DNA from: Pseudomonas marginalis
GTDB lineage: Bacteria > Pseudomonadota > Gammaproteobacteria > Pseudomonadales > Pseudomonadaceae
NCBI RefSeq assembly: GCF_024169655.1
Contig: NZ_JALJWV010000001.1
Span: forward strand, 1,989,001 to 2,053,000
Length of the DNA: 64,000 bases
Direction: 5' to 3'
Shown here: piece by piece, positions 55,731 to 64,000 of the stretch
How the letters are laid out: each line of letters begins with the position of its first letter
Numbering within the stretch: the stretch's first letter is position 1
Program-made: the position numbers and the translations under genes
Notes under the pieces: model-generated
The model's database searches: none
Told to the model about the DNA's origin: nothing
What the model saw: the letters and a program-made list of their open reading frames with translations, nothing else

Positions 55731-57333
55731 TGTTCGGCGAAAGGATCAGTTGCGCGGCTTTCTCCGCGATCATCAGCGTCGGTGAGCAGGTATTGCCGGA
55801 CGTGATGCGGGGCATGATCGACGCATCGGCGATGCGCAGTCCCGGCACGCCGTGGACCCGCAGTTGCGCGTCGACCACCGCGTCCTGGTCACTGCCCATG
55901 CGGCAGGTGCCCACCGGATGGAAAATCGTCGTGCCGATGCGCGCTGCGGCTTCGTGCAGTTGCTCTTCGGTTTGCAGTGCATCGCCGGGCAAGTATTCCA
56001 CCGGTTTGAACGCACTCAGGGCCGGCGCGGCGACGATGCGTCGAGTCAGGCGAATCGCATCGGCGGCCACCTGCAGGTCTTGCGGATGGCTGAGGTAATT
56101 GGGCTGGATCAGCGGCGCATCTGCCGGGTTGGACGAGCGAATATCGATACGCCCACGGCTTTGCGGGCGCAGGTCGCAAACCGACGCGGTAAACGCCGGG
56201 AACGCGTGCAACGGCTCGCCAAAGCGCTCCAGGGACAGCGGTTGCACATGGTATTCAAGGTTGGCCGAGGTTTGTTCCGGGCCCGAGCGCGCAAACGCGC
56301 CGAGCTGGCTGGGCGCCATCGACAGCGGGCCGCTGCGGTCATACAGGTAGCGCAGGCCCATGCCCATCTTGCCCCACACGGTGCCCGCGATCTGGTTCAG
56401 GGTGCGCGCGTTTTCCAGCTTGTAGATCAGGCGCAGTTGCAGGTGGTCCTGCAGGTTGCCGCCGACGCCCGGCAATTCATGCAACACATCAATGCCGAGC
56501 GGTTTGAGCACGTTGGCCGGGCCAATCCCCGAGCGTTGCAAAATGCCAGGCGAGCCCACCGCGCCTGCGCACAACACGATTTCCTTGCGCGCCTTCCAAC
56601 TGAGCTGTTGGCCGTGCTGACGCCCGAGCACTGCCGACGCGCGGCCGTTTTCCAGCAATACGCGGTCGACTTCCACCTCGGTCAACACGGTCAGGTTCGG
56701 CCGTCGGCGGATCGGCTTGAGGAACGCCTTGGCCGCATTCCAGCGCACGCCGGCCTTCTGGTTGACCTGGAAGTAACCGCAGCCTTCGTTATCGCCCTGG
56801 TTGAAGTCGCTGATGTTGGCGATGCCGCTTTGCGCCGCAGCCTCACGGAAGGCATCCAGAATCGGCCACGACAGCCGTTGTTGTTCAACCCGCCATTCGC
56901 CGCCATCGCTGTGAAATTCCGAATCGCCGGCAAAATGGTTTTCACTCTGCTTGAACAGCGGCAGCACGTCTTTCCACGCCCAGCCGGCGTTACCTTCCGC
57001 CGCCCAGCCATCGTAATCCTGGGCCTGGCCGCGCATGTAGATCATGCCGTTGATCGACGAACAACCGCCGAGCACCTTGCCCCGTGGGTAACTCAGGGCG
57101 CGGCCTTGCAGGCCGGCCTGGGCTTCGGTCTTGAAGCACCAATCGGTGCGTGGGTTGCCGATGCAGAACAGGTAGCCGACGGGGATATGAATCCAGGGGT
57201 AGTTGTCGCGTCCACCGGCTTCAAGCAACAGCACACGGTGGGCGGGGTTGGCGGACAGTCGATTGGCCAGCAGGCAGCCTGCGGGGCCGGCGCCTACGAC
57301 AATGTAATCGTATTCAGCAGTTGCAGTGGGCAT
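55666..57333 (-). CDS. GMC-family FAD oxidoreductase (choline dehydrogenase-like)
   Basis: A 555-residue flavoenzyme. The FAD-binding N-terminus is YDYIVVGAGPAGCLLANRL; GMC signature regions are RGKVLGGCSSINGMIYMRG and LCAGAVGSPGILQRSGIG. The catalytic His is in HPVGTCRMG, and the closing His/Asn position in the family reads SGNTCSPTLMIAEKAAQLI. Members oxidise alcohols or choline. About 20 C-terminal residues (from TVGASLPAKS) come from REPIN sequence. It is divergent from a LysR gene at 57463 that probably controls it. Confidence 0.87.
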   Translation of the reverse strand: MPTATAEYDYIVVGAGPAGCLLANRLSANPAHRVLLLEAGGRDNYPWIHIPVGYLFCIGNPRTDWCFKTEAQAGLQGRALSYPRGKVLGGCSSINGMIYMRGQAQDYDGWAAEGNAGWAWKDVLPLFKQSENHFAGDSEFHSDGGEWRVEQQRLSWPILDAFREAAAQSGIANISDFNQGDNEGCGYFQVNQKAGVRWNAAKAFLKPIRRRPNLTVLTEVEVDRVLLENGRASAVLGRQHGQQLSWKARKEIVLCAGAVGSPGILQRSGIGPANVLKPLGIDVLHELPGVGGNLQDHLQLRLIYKLENARTLNQIAGTVWGKMGMGLRYLYDRSGPLSMAPSQLGAFARSGPEQTSANLEYHVQPLSLERFGEPLHAFPAFTASVCDLRPQSRGRIDIRSSNPADAPLIQPNYLSHPQDLQVAADAIRLTRRIVAAPALSAFKPVEYLPGDALQTEEQLHEAAARIGTTIFHPVGTCRMGSDQDAVVDAQLRVHGVPGLRIADASIMPRITSGNTCSPTLMIAEKAAQLILSPNTVGASLPAKSTKAPRSSRFPA

Positions 57334-57373
57334 CTGAGGTCTCGCTTGTTTTTCTTATTGGCTCCATCCTAGT

Positions 57374-57404
57374 TGTTAGTTTTCGTCTTAAAAATGTTAG
57401 TTTT
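57374..57404. promoter_or_regulatory. Direct repeat in the GMC/LysR divergent region
   Basis: TGTTAGTTTT occurs at 57374-57383 and 57395-57404, start to start 21 bp, two helical turns. This suits a LysR-type tetramer or another regulator binding one DNA face. Confidence 0.5.
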
Positions 57405-57462
57405 TACCCAGCCGCTGTGCGTTTTTAAACAGCGCGGCCCAGGCTCACGGATTGGAGGCGCT

Positions 57463-58356
57463 ATGTTCGACTGGAATGACCTGCGGTATTTTCTCGAGTT
57501 GCAGCGCAGCGGCCGCCTGCTCACCGCCGCGCACCGTCTGAAAACCACCCACGCCACCGTGGCGCGGCATATCGAGGCCATCGAGAAAAGCCTCGGCACC
57601 GCGTTGTTCGTGCAGCACGCCCACGGCTATGAGTTGACGCCGTCCGGTGAGGCTCTGCTTAAACATGCCGAAGCCATGGAAAACGTCGCGCTGCTGGCTG
57701 AAGACGAACTGACCCACACCGCCGCGCCCCTGGGCAAGATCCGCCTGGGCGTGGCCGAAGGGCTGGGCGTGATGTTCCTCGCCAGCCGCATGGGCGGGCT
57801 GTTTGAGCGCTACCCGGGGTTGGAAGTGGAACTGGTGGCCGTGCCGCGCTTCGTCAGCATCCTCAACCGCGAAGCCGAGATCAGCATCCACCTCGAACGC
57901 CCCAGCGTCGATCAACTGGTCACGCGCAAACTCACCGACTACCGCCTGGCGCTCTATGCCAGCCGCGCTTATCTGGCGCGTAACCCGCCGATTGAAAAAC
58001 GTGAAGACCTTGCCGGCCATGCCTGGATCGATTACGTCGACGACCTGCTGTTCAGCCAGGAACTGAAATTCCTCAGCAGTTTCTGTCGCAACCCCAAGGT
58101 GGTGTTCCACAGCACCAGCGTGATCGCCCAGCACCAGGCGGCGCGTTCCGGCCTGGGGATTGCTGTGTTGCCGTGCTTTATGGCGGCCAGTGACCCGGAC
58201 TTGGTGTCGTTGCTGCCGGGGGAGGGGATTCAGCGCAGTTATTGGATCAGCTCGCGCAGGGAATTGCACAAGTCGGTGCGGCTGCGGGTGCTGTGGGATT
58301 ACGTGGTGGAGTTGTGCGCGCGCGAGCAGCCACTGTTGCTCGGCGAGTCCACCTGA
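57463..58356 (+). CDS. LysR-family regulator
   Basis: A 297-residue LysR protein. The HTH is FDWNDLRYFLELQRSGRLL then LKTTHATVARHIEAIEK. The effector domain spans ~88-290 (KIRLGVAEGLGVMFLASRMG; QAARSGLGIAVLPCF). ATG 57463 follows GGAGGCGCT. It is divergent from the GMC oxidoreductase, its most likely target. A REPIN follows. Confidence 0.88.
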   Translation: MFDWNDLRYFLELQRSGRLLTAAHRLKTTHATVARHIEAIEKSLGTALFVQHAHGYELTPSGEALLKHAEAMENVALLAEDELTHTAAPLGKIRLGVAEGLGVMFLASRMGGLFERYPGLEVELVAVPRFVSILNREAEISIHLERPSVDQLVTRKLTDYRLALYASRAYLARNPPIEKREDLAGHAWIDYVDDLLFSQELKFLSSFCRNPKVVFHSTSVIAQHQAARSGLGIAVLPCFMAASDPDLVSLLPGEGIQRSYWISSRRELHKSVRLRVLWDYVVELCAREQPLLLGEST

Positions 58357-58373
58357 AGAAACCGGATCAAAAA

Positions 58374-58463
58374 TGTGGGAGGGGGCTTGCCCGCCGATAG
58401 CCGTGTGTCAGCCAAAACATGCATGACTGAAGCACCGCTATCGGGGGCAAGCCCCCTCCCACA
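58374..58463. repeat. REPIN
   Basis: TGTGGGAGGGGGCTTGCCCG at the left, and CGGGGGCAAGCCCCCTCCCA then CA at the right. It lies between the convergent LysR gene and the AlkD-like gene. Confidence 0.85.
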
Positions 58464-58579
58464 TTTTTGACCTGGTTCAGCTTCCAAGATCAGGTCGGCT
58501 ATAAGGCCAAGCAAGAGCAAAAGCAGATCAGGGTCTATCTGATCTATGGAGATCCAAATGTGGTGTTGCTTGAACTGAG

Positions 58580-59677
58580 TCAATCGCGCAGTTCGAATTC
58601 CGCACTGCCCAGCCGTTCGCCGTTTACCAGCACATGCACCGCGTGCTTGCCGGGGTAATGTTTGCGCGTGGTCAGTTCACGGATATGTTGTTCGCGGCTG
58701 ATGCGCTGGTGCTCGCCTGCGCCAAGGGTAAAGGCCTTGAGTTTGAACACTTTGGCCGCGCTGTGGCCGGCGCTTTTTACATAGTCGATGGCGTAGTCCA
58801 CCACCAGTTTCTGTGGCGCAGCGGCGGTGGATTCGAGGCTGAAGGTCAGGTTGATCCGCTCCCCCAGTTTGATCACCGCCGGGGTGACGCGCAGGTGATG
58901 AATCTTGACCTCGGCCTTGGCTCCTGCGCCGATGATCGTCAGCGCGCGGGTGTTGCCTTGCTTGATCAGGCTGCGCAGCGCATGGCGGGCGATCCACGCA
59001 GTGTGCGGGTTATCCAGCGACCAGCCTTCGATCCGGCTGAGCACCCAATCGGGGTGGTCCTTGGTGATGTCGTTGAGGTGGTTGGCCACGGACTTGCGCA
59101 CATAGAGGCTGCTGTCGGCCTTGAGGCTGTCGAGGATCGACGCGCATAGCTCGGGGTTGGCCTGCACGTCGGCCAGGCGAAATGACCACGGCAGTCGCGG
59201 TCGCGAGCCTTCGCTGGCGAGACGGCGCACGTGTTCGTTGTCATCCAGCGCCCACTCTTGCATCACCGCCAGGGTGCGCTCGAAGTCGTGCAGCAAGAAG
59301 TGCCGGATCGCGAATTCGGAGGAACCAAAGGTCGTGAAGTATTTGAGCGCAGCCATGGAACGCTTGAAGTCATCCCGGCCATGACTTGCCACGTAGTGTG
59401 GCAGGAACAGGCTGACAAACCCGCTGTTCAAGCGCGGTGCGAGCGCATAGAGCAGCTTGAGGGTCTGCGGGTAATCCAGCGGGATCACCGCATGCAGGCT
59501 GTCGCTGACCCGCGCCATGCGCTGCATCACCGACAACTCGGCCAGCCCGGCCTTGGCGTGCTTGAGAAACCCCGTGGCGTCGAACGCCGGGTACACCGCC
59601 GTCATCTCGGTGGCAATGTGTTGCAGGCGTTCGAGGTTGAAGATTTCCTTGAGGGCCGGGGCGCTTTGGTCGGTCAT
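58580..59677 (-). CDS. AlkD-like HEAT-repeat DNA alkylation repair protein
   Basis: A 365-residue protein. Residues ~50-240 are helical HEAT-like repeats with the family signature EGSRPRLPWSFRL and SVANHLNDITKDHPDWVL. Residues ~255-365 form a beta-rich extra domain (INLTFSLESTAAAPQKLVVD, KVFKLKAFTLGAGEHQRI). AlkD enzymes excise positively charged alkylated bases. The C-terminal domain is present in a known subset of proteins annotated as DNA alkylation repair. Substrate preference cannot be read here. Confidence 0.83.
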   Translation of the reverse strand: MTDQSAPALKEIFNLERLQHIATEMTAVYPAFDATGFLKHAKAGLAELSVMQRMARVSDSLHAVIPLDYPQTLKLLYALAPRLNSGFVSLFLPHYVASHGRDDFKRSMAALKYFTTFGSSEFAIRHFLLHDFERTLAVMQEWALDDNEHVRRLASEGSRPRLPWSFRLADVQANPELCASILDSLKADSSLYVRKSVANHLNDITKDHPDWVLSRIEGWSLDNPHTAWIARHALRSLIKQGNTRALTIIGAGAKAEVKIHHLRVTPAVIKLGERINLTFSLESTAAAPQKLVVDYAIDYVKSAGHSAAKVFKLKAFTLGAGEHQRISREQHIRELTTRKHYPGKHAVHVLVNGERLGSAEFELRD

Positions 59678-59695
59678 CGGTGATTCCAGGGGGGG

Positions 59696-61042
59696 TTAGA
59701 GAAACCAGCGGTATTCCCGCGTGTTGATCTCCTGTTGAAACGCCAAGTGGTCCTGGCGTTTGTTCTCGCAGTACACGTCGACAAATTCTGCGCCCAGCTT
59801 ATCGCGCAATACCGCTTGATGTTGCATGGCGCGCACGGCTTCGAGCATTTCCAGGGGGAAGTCGGTGCCGCTGTTGCGGTCGTCGTTCAGTGGGGCGATG
59901 GGTTCGCGCTGGGCTTCAAGCCCGTGCTCCAACCCCGCCAGAATCGCCGCCAACACCAGATAGGGGTTGGCATCGGCGCTGGCCAGGCGGTGTTCGATGC
60001 GCAGGTTGCGCGGGTCGGATTCCGGGATGCGCACGCACGCATCGCGGTCTTCAAAGCCCCAGCTCGCACGGGTGGCGGCGTTGACCGTACCGCCCAGGCG
60101 GCGGAAGGCGTTGTGGTTCGGCGAGAAGATCGGCATGCAATGCGGCAGCAGCTCCAGGCAACCGGCCACGGCGTGGCGCAGGGGCTGCTGTTGATGGGCG
60201 GCGAGCAAGTTGTTGCCGGCGCCGTCGTACAGGCTGACATGCACGTGCATGCCGCTGCCGGGGAATTGCAGGTAGGGCTTGGCCATGAAGCTGGCGCGGT
60301 AGCCGTGCTTGAGCGCAACGCCACGGGTGCTGCGGCAGAACAGGGCGGCCCAGTCGGCGGCGCGCAGGCCATCGTCCAAGTGGCCGAAGTTGATCTCGAA
60401 CTGGCCGGGGCCGAGTTCGGCGGTGATCACCGTGATGTCGATGCCTTGGTCCTTGGCGGTTTGTGCCATATCGTCGAGCACCTCGCTGAAGCGCGACAGT
60501 CGCTCGATATGCAGGTTGGGCTGGTCGTCGGCGTCTTCACTCAACGGGTCGCGGGCGAATTGCGGCAGGCCGTTGTCGAGCTTCTTGTCGAACAGGTAAA
60601 ACTCCAGTTCGAAGGCCACCACCGGATGAATGCCCTTGTGGTGCAGGCGTTCCAGGACTTTGGCCAATACTTCTCGCGGTTCGAATTCGATAGGCGCTTC
60701 GGTGCCGTCCGAGGTGATCAGCATCTGGCCCAGTGGCTGCGATTCCCAGCTCACCGGCATGAGTGTGCCGGGCACCAGGCGGCGGTTGGCATCGGGGTCG
60801 CCGTCGTTGAAACAGTAATCGCCGATCTTGAACAGCCCGCCCTGAACCCCCAGCAGCACGGCGTTCTGCGGCAGCTTCAACGGGCCGCCGGCGGCGACTT
60901 TTTCCAGCATCTCCACTGGGTAGCGCTTGCCGTAGAAATGCCCGGGGATGTCCAGGGCGATCAGGTCAACGTAACGCACGTCGGGGTGGTTCTGGCGAAA
61001 GCTCCGTACTTCGGCCAGCAGCGTGGAGGAATGGCTTTTCAC
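59696..61042 (-). CDS. Glutamine synthetase family protein (gamma-glutamylpolyamine synthetase-like)
   Basis: A 448-residue glutamine-synthetase-fold ligase. Metal ligands and active site appear in AFELEFYLFDK, ELGPGQFEINFG, SGMHVHVSLYD and the Arg-rich RIPESDPRNLRIEHRL. It resembles PuuA/PauA enzymes that join glutamate to putrescine or other amines. The start is GTG 61042 behind AGGAGCTACACCC; the longer frame to 61183 overlaps the regulator gene. It follows the XRE/cupin gene by 11 bases. Paralogues are numerous in Pseudomonas, so the exact amine is unknown. Confidence 0.87.
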   Translation of the reverse strand: MKSHSSTLLAEVRSFRQNHPDVRYVDLIALDIPGHFYGKRYPVEMLEKVAAGGPLKLPQNAVLLGVQGGLFKIGDYCFNDGDPDANRRLVPGTLMPVSWESQPLGQMLITSDGTEAPIEFEPREVLAKVLERLHHKGIHPVVAFELEFYLFDKKLDNGLPQFARDPLSEDADDQPNLHIERLSRFSEVLDDMAQTAKDQGIDITVITAELGPGQFEINFGHLDDGLRAADWAALFCRSTRGVALKHGYRASFMAKPYLQFPGSGMHVHVSLYDGAGNNLLAAHQQQPLRHAVAGCLELLPHCMPIFSPNHNAFRRLGGTVNAATRASWGFEDRDACVRIPESDPRNLRIEHRLASADANPYLVLAAILAGLEHGLEAQREPIAPLNDDRNSGTDFPLEMLEAVRAMQHQAVLRDKLGAEFVDVYCENKRQDHLAFQQEINTREYRWFL

Positions 61043-61053
61043 GGGTGTAGCTC

Positions 61054-61611
61054 CTAGTTGTAAACCCACAGCACGCGGGCGGGCAGTTCGGTCAGGTTGG
61101 CGTAGCGGCAGCGGGCGAAACTGGCCAGGTGGAAGCTGTCGCCCTGGCGCAGGGTGACCGAATCGGCTTCCCCTTCCACCCACAGCGTCAGCTCGCCCTC
61201 CAGCACAAACCCGGCCTGTTCGGCGCGGTCGCTCATGGTCTGCTCACCGCTGTTGGCGCCGGGGGCCAGCAGGCTGTCGAGCATCGAAAACGCACCGTTC
61301 ATGTTGGGGGAGACCAGGATGTCGGTGATGCCATTGGCGTAATACACCGTGCGCCGCTCGTTGGGGCGCGTCACCCAGTTGATGGCCTTGGGCTTGCTCA
61401 GGCTGTAGAAATAGGTGGTGGGTACGTCAAGGGCGTGACTGATGGCGGTCAGGTCCGCCACGGTCGGGCGTGACAGGCCACGCTCGACCTGAGACAGGAA
61501 ACCCACCGAGCGCTCGATCTTTTGCGCCAATTGCGCGAGGGTGAGTTTCTTGTACTTGCGCAGGTCGTGGATCAGGATCGCGAGGGCTTCGAGTTCTTCT
61601 TGTTGGCTCAT
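61054..61611 (-). CDS. XRE/cupin transcriptional regulator (PuuR/PauR type)
   Basis: A 185-residue repressor. The N-terminal XRE HTH is LTLAQLAQKIERSVGFLSQV. The C-terminal cupin domain spans ~105-185 (EQAGFVLEGELTLWVEGEAD). This architecture is shared by PuuR and PauR, which sense polyamines or their glutamyl forms. ATG 61611 is used; a start at 61635 is possible and neither has a clear ribosome site. Palindromic CATGAA elements cover both starts, fitting autorepression. Confidence 0.87.
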   Translation of the reverse strand: MSQQEELEALAILIHDLRKYKKLTLAQLAQKIERSVGFLSQVERGLSRPTVADLTAISHALDVPTTYFYSLSKPKAINWVTRPNERRTVYYANGITDILVSPNMNGAFSMLDSLLAPGANSGEQTMSDRAEQAGFVLEGELTLWVEGEADSVTLRQGDSFHLASFARCRYANLTELPARVLWVYN

Positions 61612-61650
61612 GAAATTTATTTCGTTAAATTTCATGAAAAACTACATGAA
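61609..61650. promoter_or_regulatory. Repeated CATGAA/TTCATG operator region
   Basis: A perfect 11-bp palindrome, CATGAAATTTA - TTTCGT - TAAATTTCATG, spans 61609-61636. A further CATGAA at 61645-61650 pairs with TTCATG at 61631-61636. Three half-sites in 42 bp around the regulator start are consistent with cooperative binding by the XRE/cupin protein. Confidence 0.65.
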
Positions 61651-61744
61651 TATTTTCACGATGGCAACGCCTGCTTTTTTTCAGGTTCCTGAGGTAAGGT
61701 AACCGGCTGCAATGGTCGCGTTACCTTCATGGAATGAGAGCAGG

Positions 61745-62938
61745 ATGCTTGCCACCCTAAGACACTACCCCCGCACCGTGAACCTGTTGCTGTCGGCCAC
61801 GTTGATGCTGACGCTGGCCAAGGCGATCACCTTTCCATACCTGGTTATCTACCTCACCCGTCACTTTGCCCTGGACATCACCCAAGTCGGCCTGGTGATC
61901 GGCAGTTCGCTGATCGTCGGCTCGTTGCTCAGCGTGTACGGCGGGTTTCTCGTCGATCGCATCAGCAGCTATCGGTTGCTGCTGGGCTTGAGTGCGCTGT
62001 TTATGGTGGGCTTTATCGGCACGGTGCTCGCGCAGAATATCTGGGCGTTCTATGGCTGCCTGATCCTGATCAACCTGGCTTACGCGGTCATCGATATTGC
62101 GATCAAAGCCGGCTTTGCCAGCCTCCTGCCGGAAGACGCGCGCAGTGAAGTGTTTTCGATCAAGTACACCCTGACCAATATCGGCTATGCGCTGGGGCCG
62201 TTCTTTGGCGCGATGGTGGCCAAGCTGGATATCAGCTTGCCGTTTATGCTCTCGGCGCTGTTGGGGGCGGGGTTTTTCCTGGTGTACTGGCGCTGGGGCG
62301 ATCGTGCGCTGGCGACTGTCGATACCACGCAAAAGCCGGTGTCGTTCCTGGCCGTCGGCCGCGTGTTGTTAAAGGATCGGCGGCTGGTGTGCTTCACCGT
62401 TGGTGGCTTGCTTAGCGCGGTGGTGTTCGGCCAGTTCACGGCGTATCTGTCGCAATACCTGGTGACCACCACCACTGCTGAATACACCTACAAGGTCATC
62501 AGCGCCGTACTTACGACCAACGCCGTGTTGGTGATTGCCCTGCAATACGTGATTGGCCGCCGCATCTCGCACCGTTACTTGAGCCAGTGGCTGATCTTCG
62601 GCTTGAGCATGTTCATGCTGGGGTTGATCGGCTTTGCGCTGTCCACCAGCGTGCTGTGGTGGGTGCTGGCGATGGCGGTGTTCACCGTGGGGGAAATCGT
62701 CGTGTTCCCGGCCGAGTATATGTTTATCGACCGCATTGCCCCGGACCACCTGCGTGGCATGTATTACGGGGCGCAGAACCTGTCCAACCTCGGCGCCGCG
62801 CTGGGGCCGGTGCTGTGCGGGCTGGTGTTGGCCAGTCAGCCGGCTCCGTTCATGTTCTACATGCTGGGGGCGTTTATCATCGGCGGTGGGGTGTTCTATT
62901 TCATGGGTGCGAGGCTGAAGGCAAGTCATCCAGGGTGA
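61745..62938 (+). CDS. MFS transporter
   Basis: A 397-residue, 12-segment major facilitator. It starts LRHYPRTVNLLLSATLMLTL and has the loop GGFLVDRISSYRLLLGLSAL. The late segment VVFPAEYMFIDRIAPDHLRG resembles the MdtH/YdeE-type exporters. The ATG at 61745 is preceded by GAGAGCAGG. It is divergent from the XRE/cupin regulator, so the CATGAA operators may control it too, making polyamine-related export conceivable. Its end overlaps the DUF1652 gene by 38 bases tail to tail. Confidence 0.85.
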   Translation: MLATLRHYPRTVNLLLSATLMLTLAKAITFPYLVIYLTRHFALDITQVGLVIGSSLIVGSLLSVYGGFLVDRISSYRLLLGLSALFMVGFIGTVLAQNIWAFYGCLILINLAYAVIDIAIKAGFASLLPEDARSEVFSIKYTLTNIGYALGPFFGAMVAKLDISLPFMLSALLGAGFFLVYWRWGDRALATVDTTQKPVSFLAVGRVLLKDRRLVCFTVGGLLSAVVFGQFTAYLSQYLVTTTTAEYTYKVISAVLTTNAVLVIALQYVIGRRISHRYLSQWLIFGLSMFMLGLIGFALSTSVLWWVLAMAVFTVGEIVVFPAEYMFIDRIAPDHLRGMYYGAQNLSNLGAALGPVLCGLVLASQPAPFMFYMLGAFIIGGGVFYFMGARLKASHPG

Positions 62939-63173
62939 GTTTGCCCAGGTGGTTGCTCTGCAGCTCGTAGCGTAATTCTTCGACCATCTTGTCCACTTCT
63001 TGCGGGGTCTGCAGCCGTTTGGTGCTGATCCCGGTCACTACCAGGTCGACGCGGCCGGTTTCGGCGTCGAAGACTTTGAGGGTCAGCGAGGCGTCGCGGC
63101 ACAGGGTGAATTCGCAGGTCAGCGGCGACAGGCCTTCTTCGATGCAATTTCGCAGTTGAGACAGGGTAAACAT
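62901..63173 (-). CDS. DUF1652 domain-containing protein
   Basis: A 90-residue protein of the Pseudomonas-typical DUF1652 family. It begins MFTLSQLRNCIEEGLSPLTC and has CRDASLTLKVFDAETGRVDL, then VTGISTKRLQTPQEVDKMVE. GGAAGGAATTAGC precedes ATG 63173. The function is unknown. Its 3' end overlaps the MFS gene on the other strand. Confidence 0.85.
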   Translation of the reverse strand: MFTLSQLRNCIEEGLSPLTCEFTLCRDASLTLKVFDAETGRVDLVVTGISTKRLQTPQEVDKMVEELRYELQSNHLGKLTLDDLPSASHP

Positions 63174-63303
63174 GCTAATTCCTTCCGGGTGTCGAGTAGG
63201 ACGACACAGCCTCTAAACCCTGTGTCCACCTCCGGAAGGTTAAGCATTACGCCCACGCGCAATAAGGCGAATTCGCACTAGCGGCACTAGTGCATTTGCA
63301 CGT
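63174..63303. other. Promoter region with short repeats
   Basis: Upstream of the DUF1652 gene and downstream of the PAS-LuxR gene. It contains CCTTCCGG (63180s) matched by CCGGAAGG near 63232. It also has two direct copies of GCACTAG (63275-63281, 63284-63290), the second extending to the palindrome GCACTAGTGC. These are possible binding sites; no protein can be named. Confidence 0.35.
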
Positions 63304-64000
63304 TCAACGTTTGTTTTTAAGGCGCAATTCACCGGCGAACAGCCCGCGTTCACGGGCCCAGACGATCGCCGCGCTACGGCTATGCACCCCCAGTTTTGAA
63401 TACACCGTGGCCACATGGTTGCGCACCGTGTTGGGTGCCAGCTTCAGGCGCGAGGCGATCTCTTTGTCGGCCAGGCCTTCGCAAATCAAACCCAGTACAT
63501 CGCGCTCGCGCGCGGTGAGGTCGGTGAAGGCAATGCCCGGCACGTTGGGGCGGTTGACGCTTTTGGCGTTGGCCAGTTTTTCGATCAGGGTCTGGCTGAA
63601 CCAGGAGGCGTCCTGCATCACTTCCTCGATGGCCGCCACCAGCTCCAGTTCCGAGCGTTTGCGTTCGGTGATGTTCATCAATACCAGCAGGTAGCAGGGC
63701 ACATCCTGGATGCTTACGGTATCGGCGGACACCACGCAGTCGATCACCTCATCGCCTTTCTTGCGCACCTTCAGATCCAGCCCGTCGAGGTTGCCGGCTT
63801 TTTCCAGGGTGGCGAACAACTGCGCGCAGGCCTGGGCGCTGTCGATGAAGTTGATGTCTTCGATGGCTTTGCCGATCAGCTCTTCGCTGGTGTAGCCGGT
63901 CATGTTCATGAAGGCTTCGTTGATATCCAGTACTTGCTGGTTGGCGGCGCTGCACACCAGGGTCGGCACGGGCGAAAGGCGGAACGACTTGGCGAAGCGC
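63304..64000 (-). CDS. PAS-domain LuxR-type regulator (partial, 5' end outside window)
   Basis: At least 231 residues, open to the window edge. A PAS domain begins about PVPTLVCSAANQQVLDINEA and runs through VLMNITERKR. A helical linker leads to a LuxR-type HTH at the C-terminus (LTARERDVLGLICEGLADKE, IASRLKLAPNTVRNHVATVY). It is a DNA-binding response protein, probably sensing a small ligand or redox state through PAS. It has no receiver domain in the visible part. Confidence 0.85.
   Translation of the reverse strand, partial: RFAKSFRLSPVPTLVCSAANQQVLDINEAFMNMTGYTSEELIGKAIEDINFIDSAQACAQLFATLEKAGNLDGLDLKVRKKGDEVIDCVVSADTVSIQDVPCYLLVLMNITERKRSELELVAAIEEVMQDASWFSQTLIEKLANAKSVNRPNVPGIAFTDLTARERDVLGLICEGLADKEIASRLKLAPNTVRNHVATVYSKLGVHSRSAAIVWARERGLFAGELRLKNKR

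Overview
The window looks like chromosomal DNA of a Pseudomonas from the P. fluorescens complex. The evidence is the GC-rich codon use and near-identity of many products to Pseudomonas families (inhA, tlpQ/ctpM, bqs-type two-component system, dhc/atoB, DUF1652). There are also many REP/REPIN palindromes of the GTGGGAGGGGGCTTGC and GTAGGAGCGAGCTTG types between genes. No rRNA, tRNA, CRISPR array, insertion sequence or intact prophage was seen.

Layout. 1-5.4 kb: end of DNA polymerase II, a GST, a DUF4174 protein, a GDP-mannose-type bifunctional enzyme, isonitrile hydratase with its divergent GlxA-type regulator, and a hydrolase remnant. 5.5-9.2 kb: a GH15 glucanase whose upstream SDR partner survives only as a 3' scrap, then a small island with two well-formed HrpL (hrp) boxes, each ahead of an ORF with type III secretion character. 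9.2-16.7 kb: MFS exporter, a diaminopimelate-epimerase-like protein with both catalytic cysteines replaced, cytosine uptake/deamination (codBA), NUDIX, queD, patatin. 16.8-25.7 kb: a bqsPQRS-like PepSY/two-component operon, then a tandem array of four REPINs on a 201-bp unit, then chemoreceptor tlpQ, an antiporter and chemoreceptor ctpM. This is the gene order I recall around PA2652-PA2659. 25.7-43.4 kb: mostly housekeeping and transport genes (trhP, sstT, nhaR, terC, selD-mnmH, a zinc-type hemB). 43.4-53.8 kb: LysE exporter, DUF1615 lipoprotein, dhcAB-atoB with a divergent LysR gene, a sirtuin-CBS pair, topB. 53.9-64 kb: an MHS-type transporter with a large insert, a GMC oxidoreductase whose last codons lie in a REPIN, a LysR regulator, an AlkD-like protein, a gamma-glutamylpolyamine synthetase-like gene with its XRE/cupin regulator and a divergent MFS gene, DUF1652, and a truncated PAS-LuxR regulator.

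How they work together. The clearest modules are: (i) isonitrile hydratase plus divergent regulator; (ii) codBA for cytosine salvage; (iii) PepSY-PepSY-response regulator-kinase, with a TTAAG-type BqsR box upstream, beside two chemoreceptors with FliA-like promoters; (iv) selD-mnmH for selenium-modified tRNA; (v) CoA-transferase/thiolase for 3-ketoacid use; (vi) XRE/cupin regulator with glutamylpolyamine synthetase, with repeated CATGAA half-sites over the regulator start. The most unusual region is the hrp-box island at 7.5-9.2 kb, which sits where the upstream half of the SDR gene should be.
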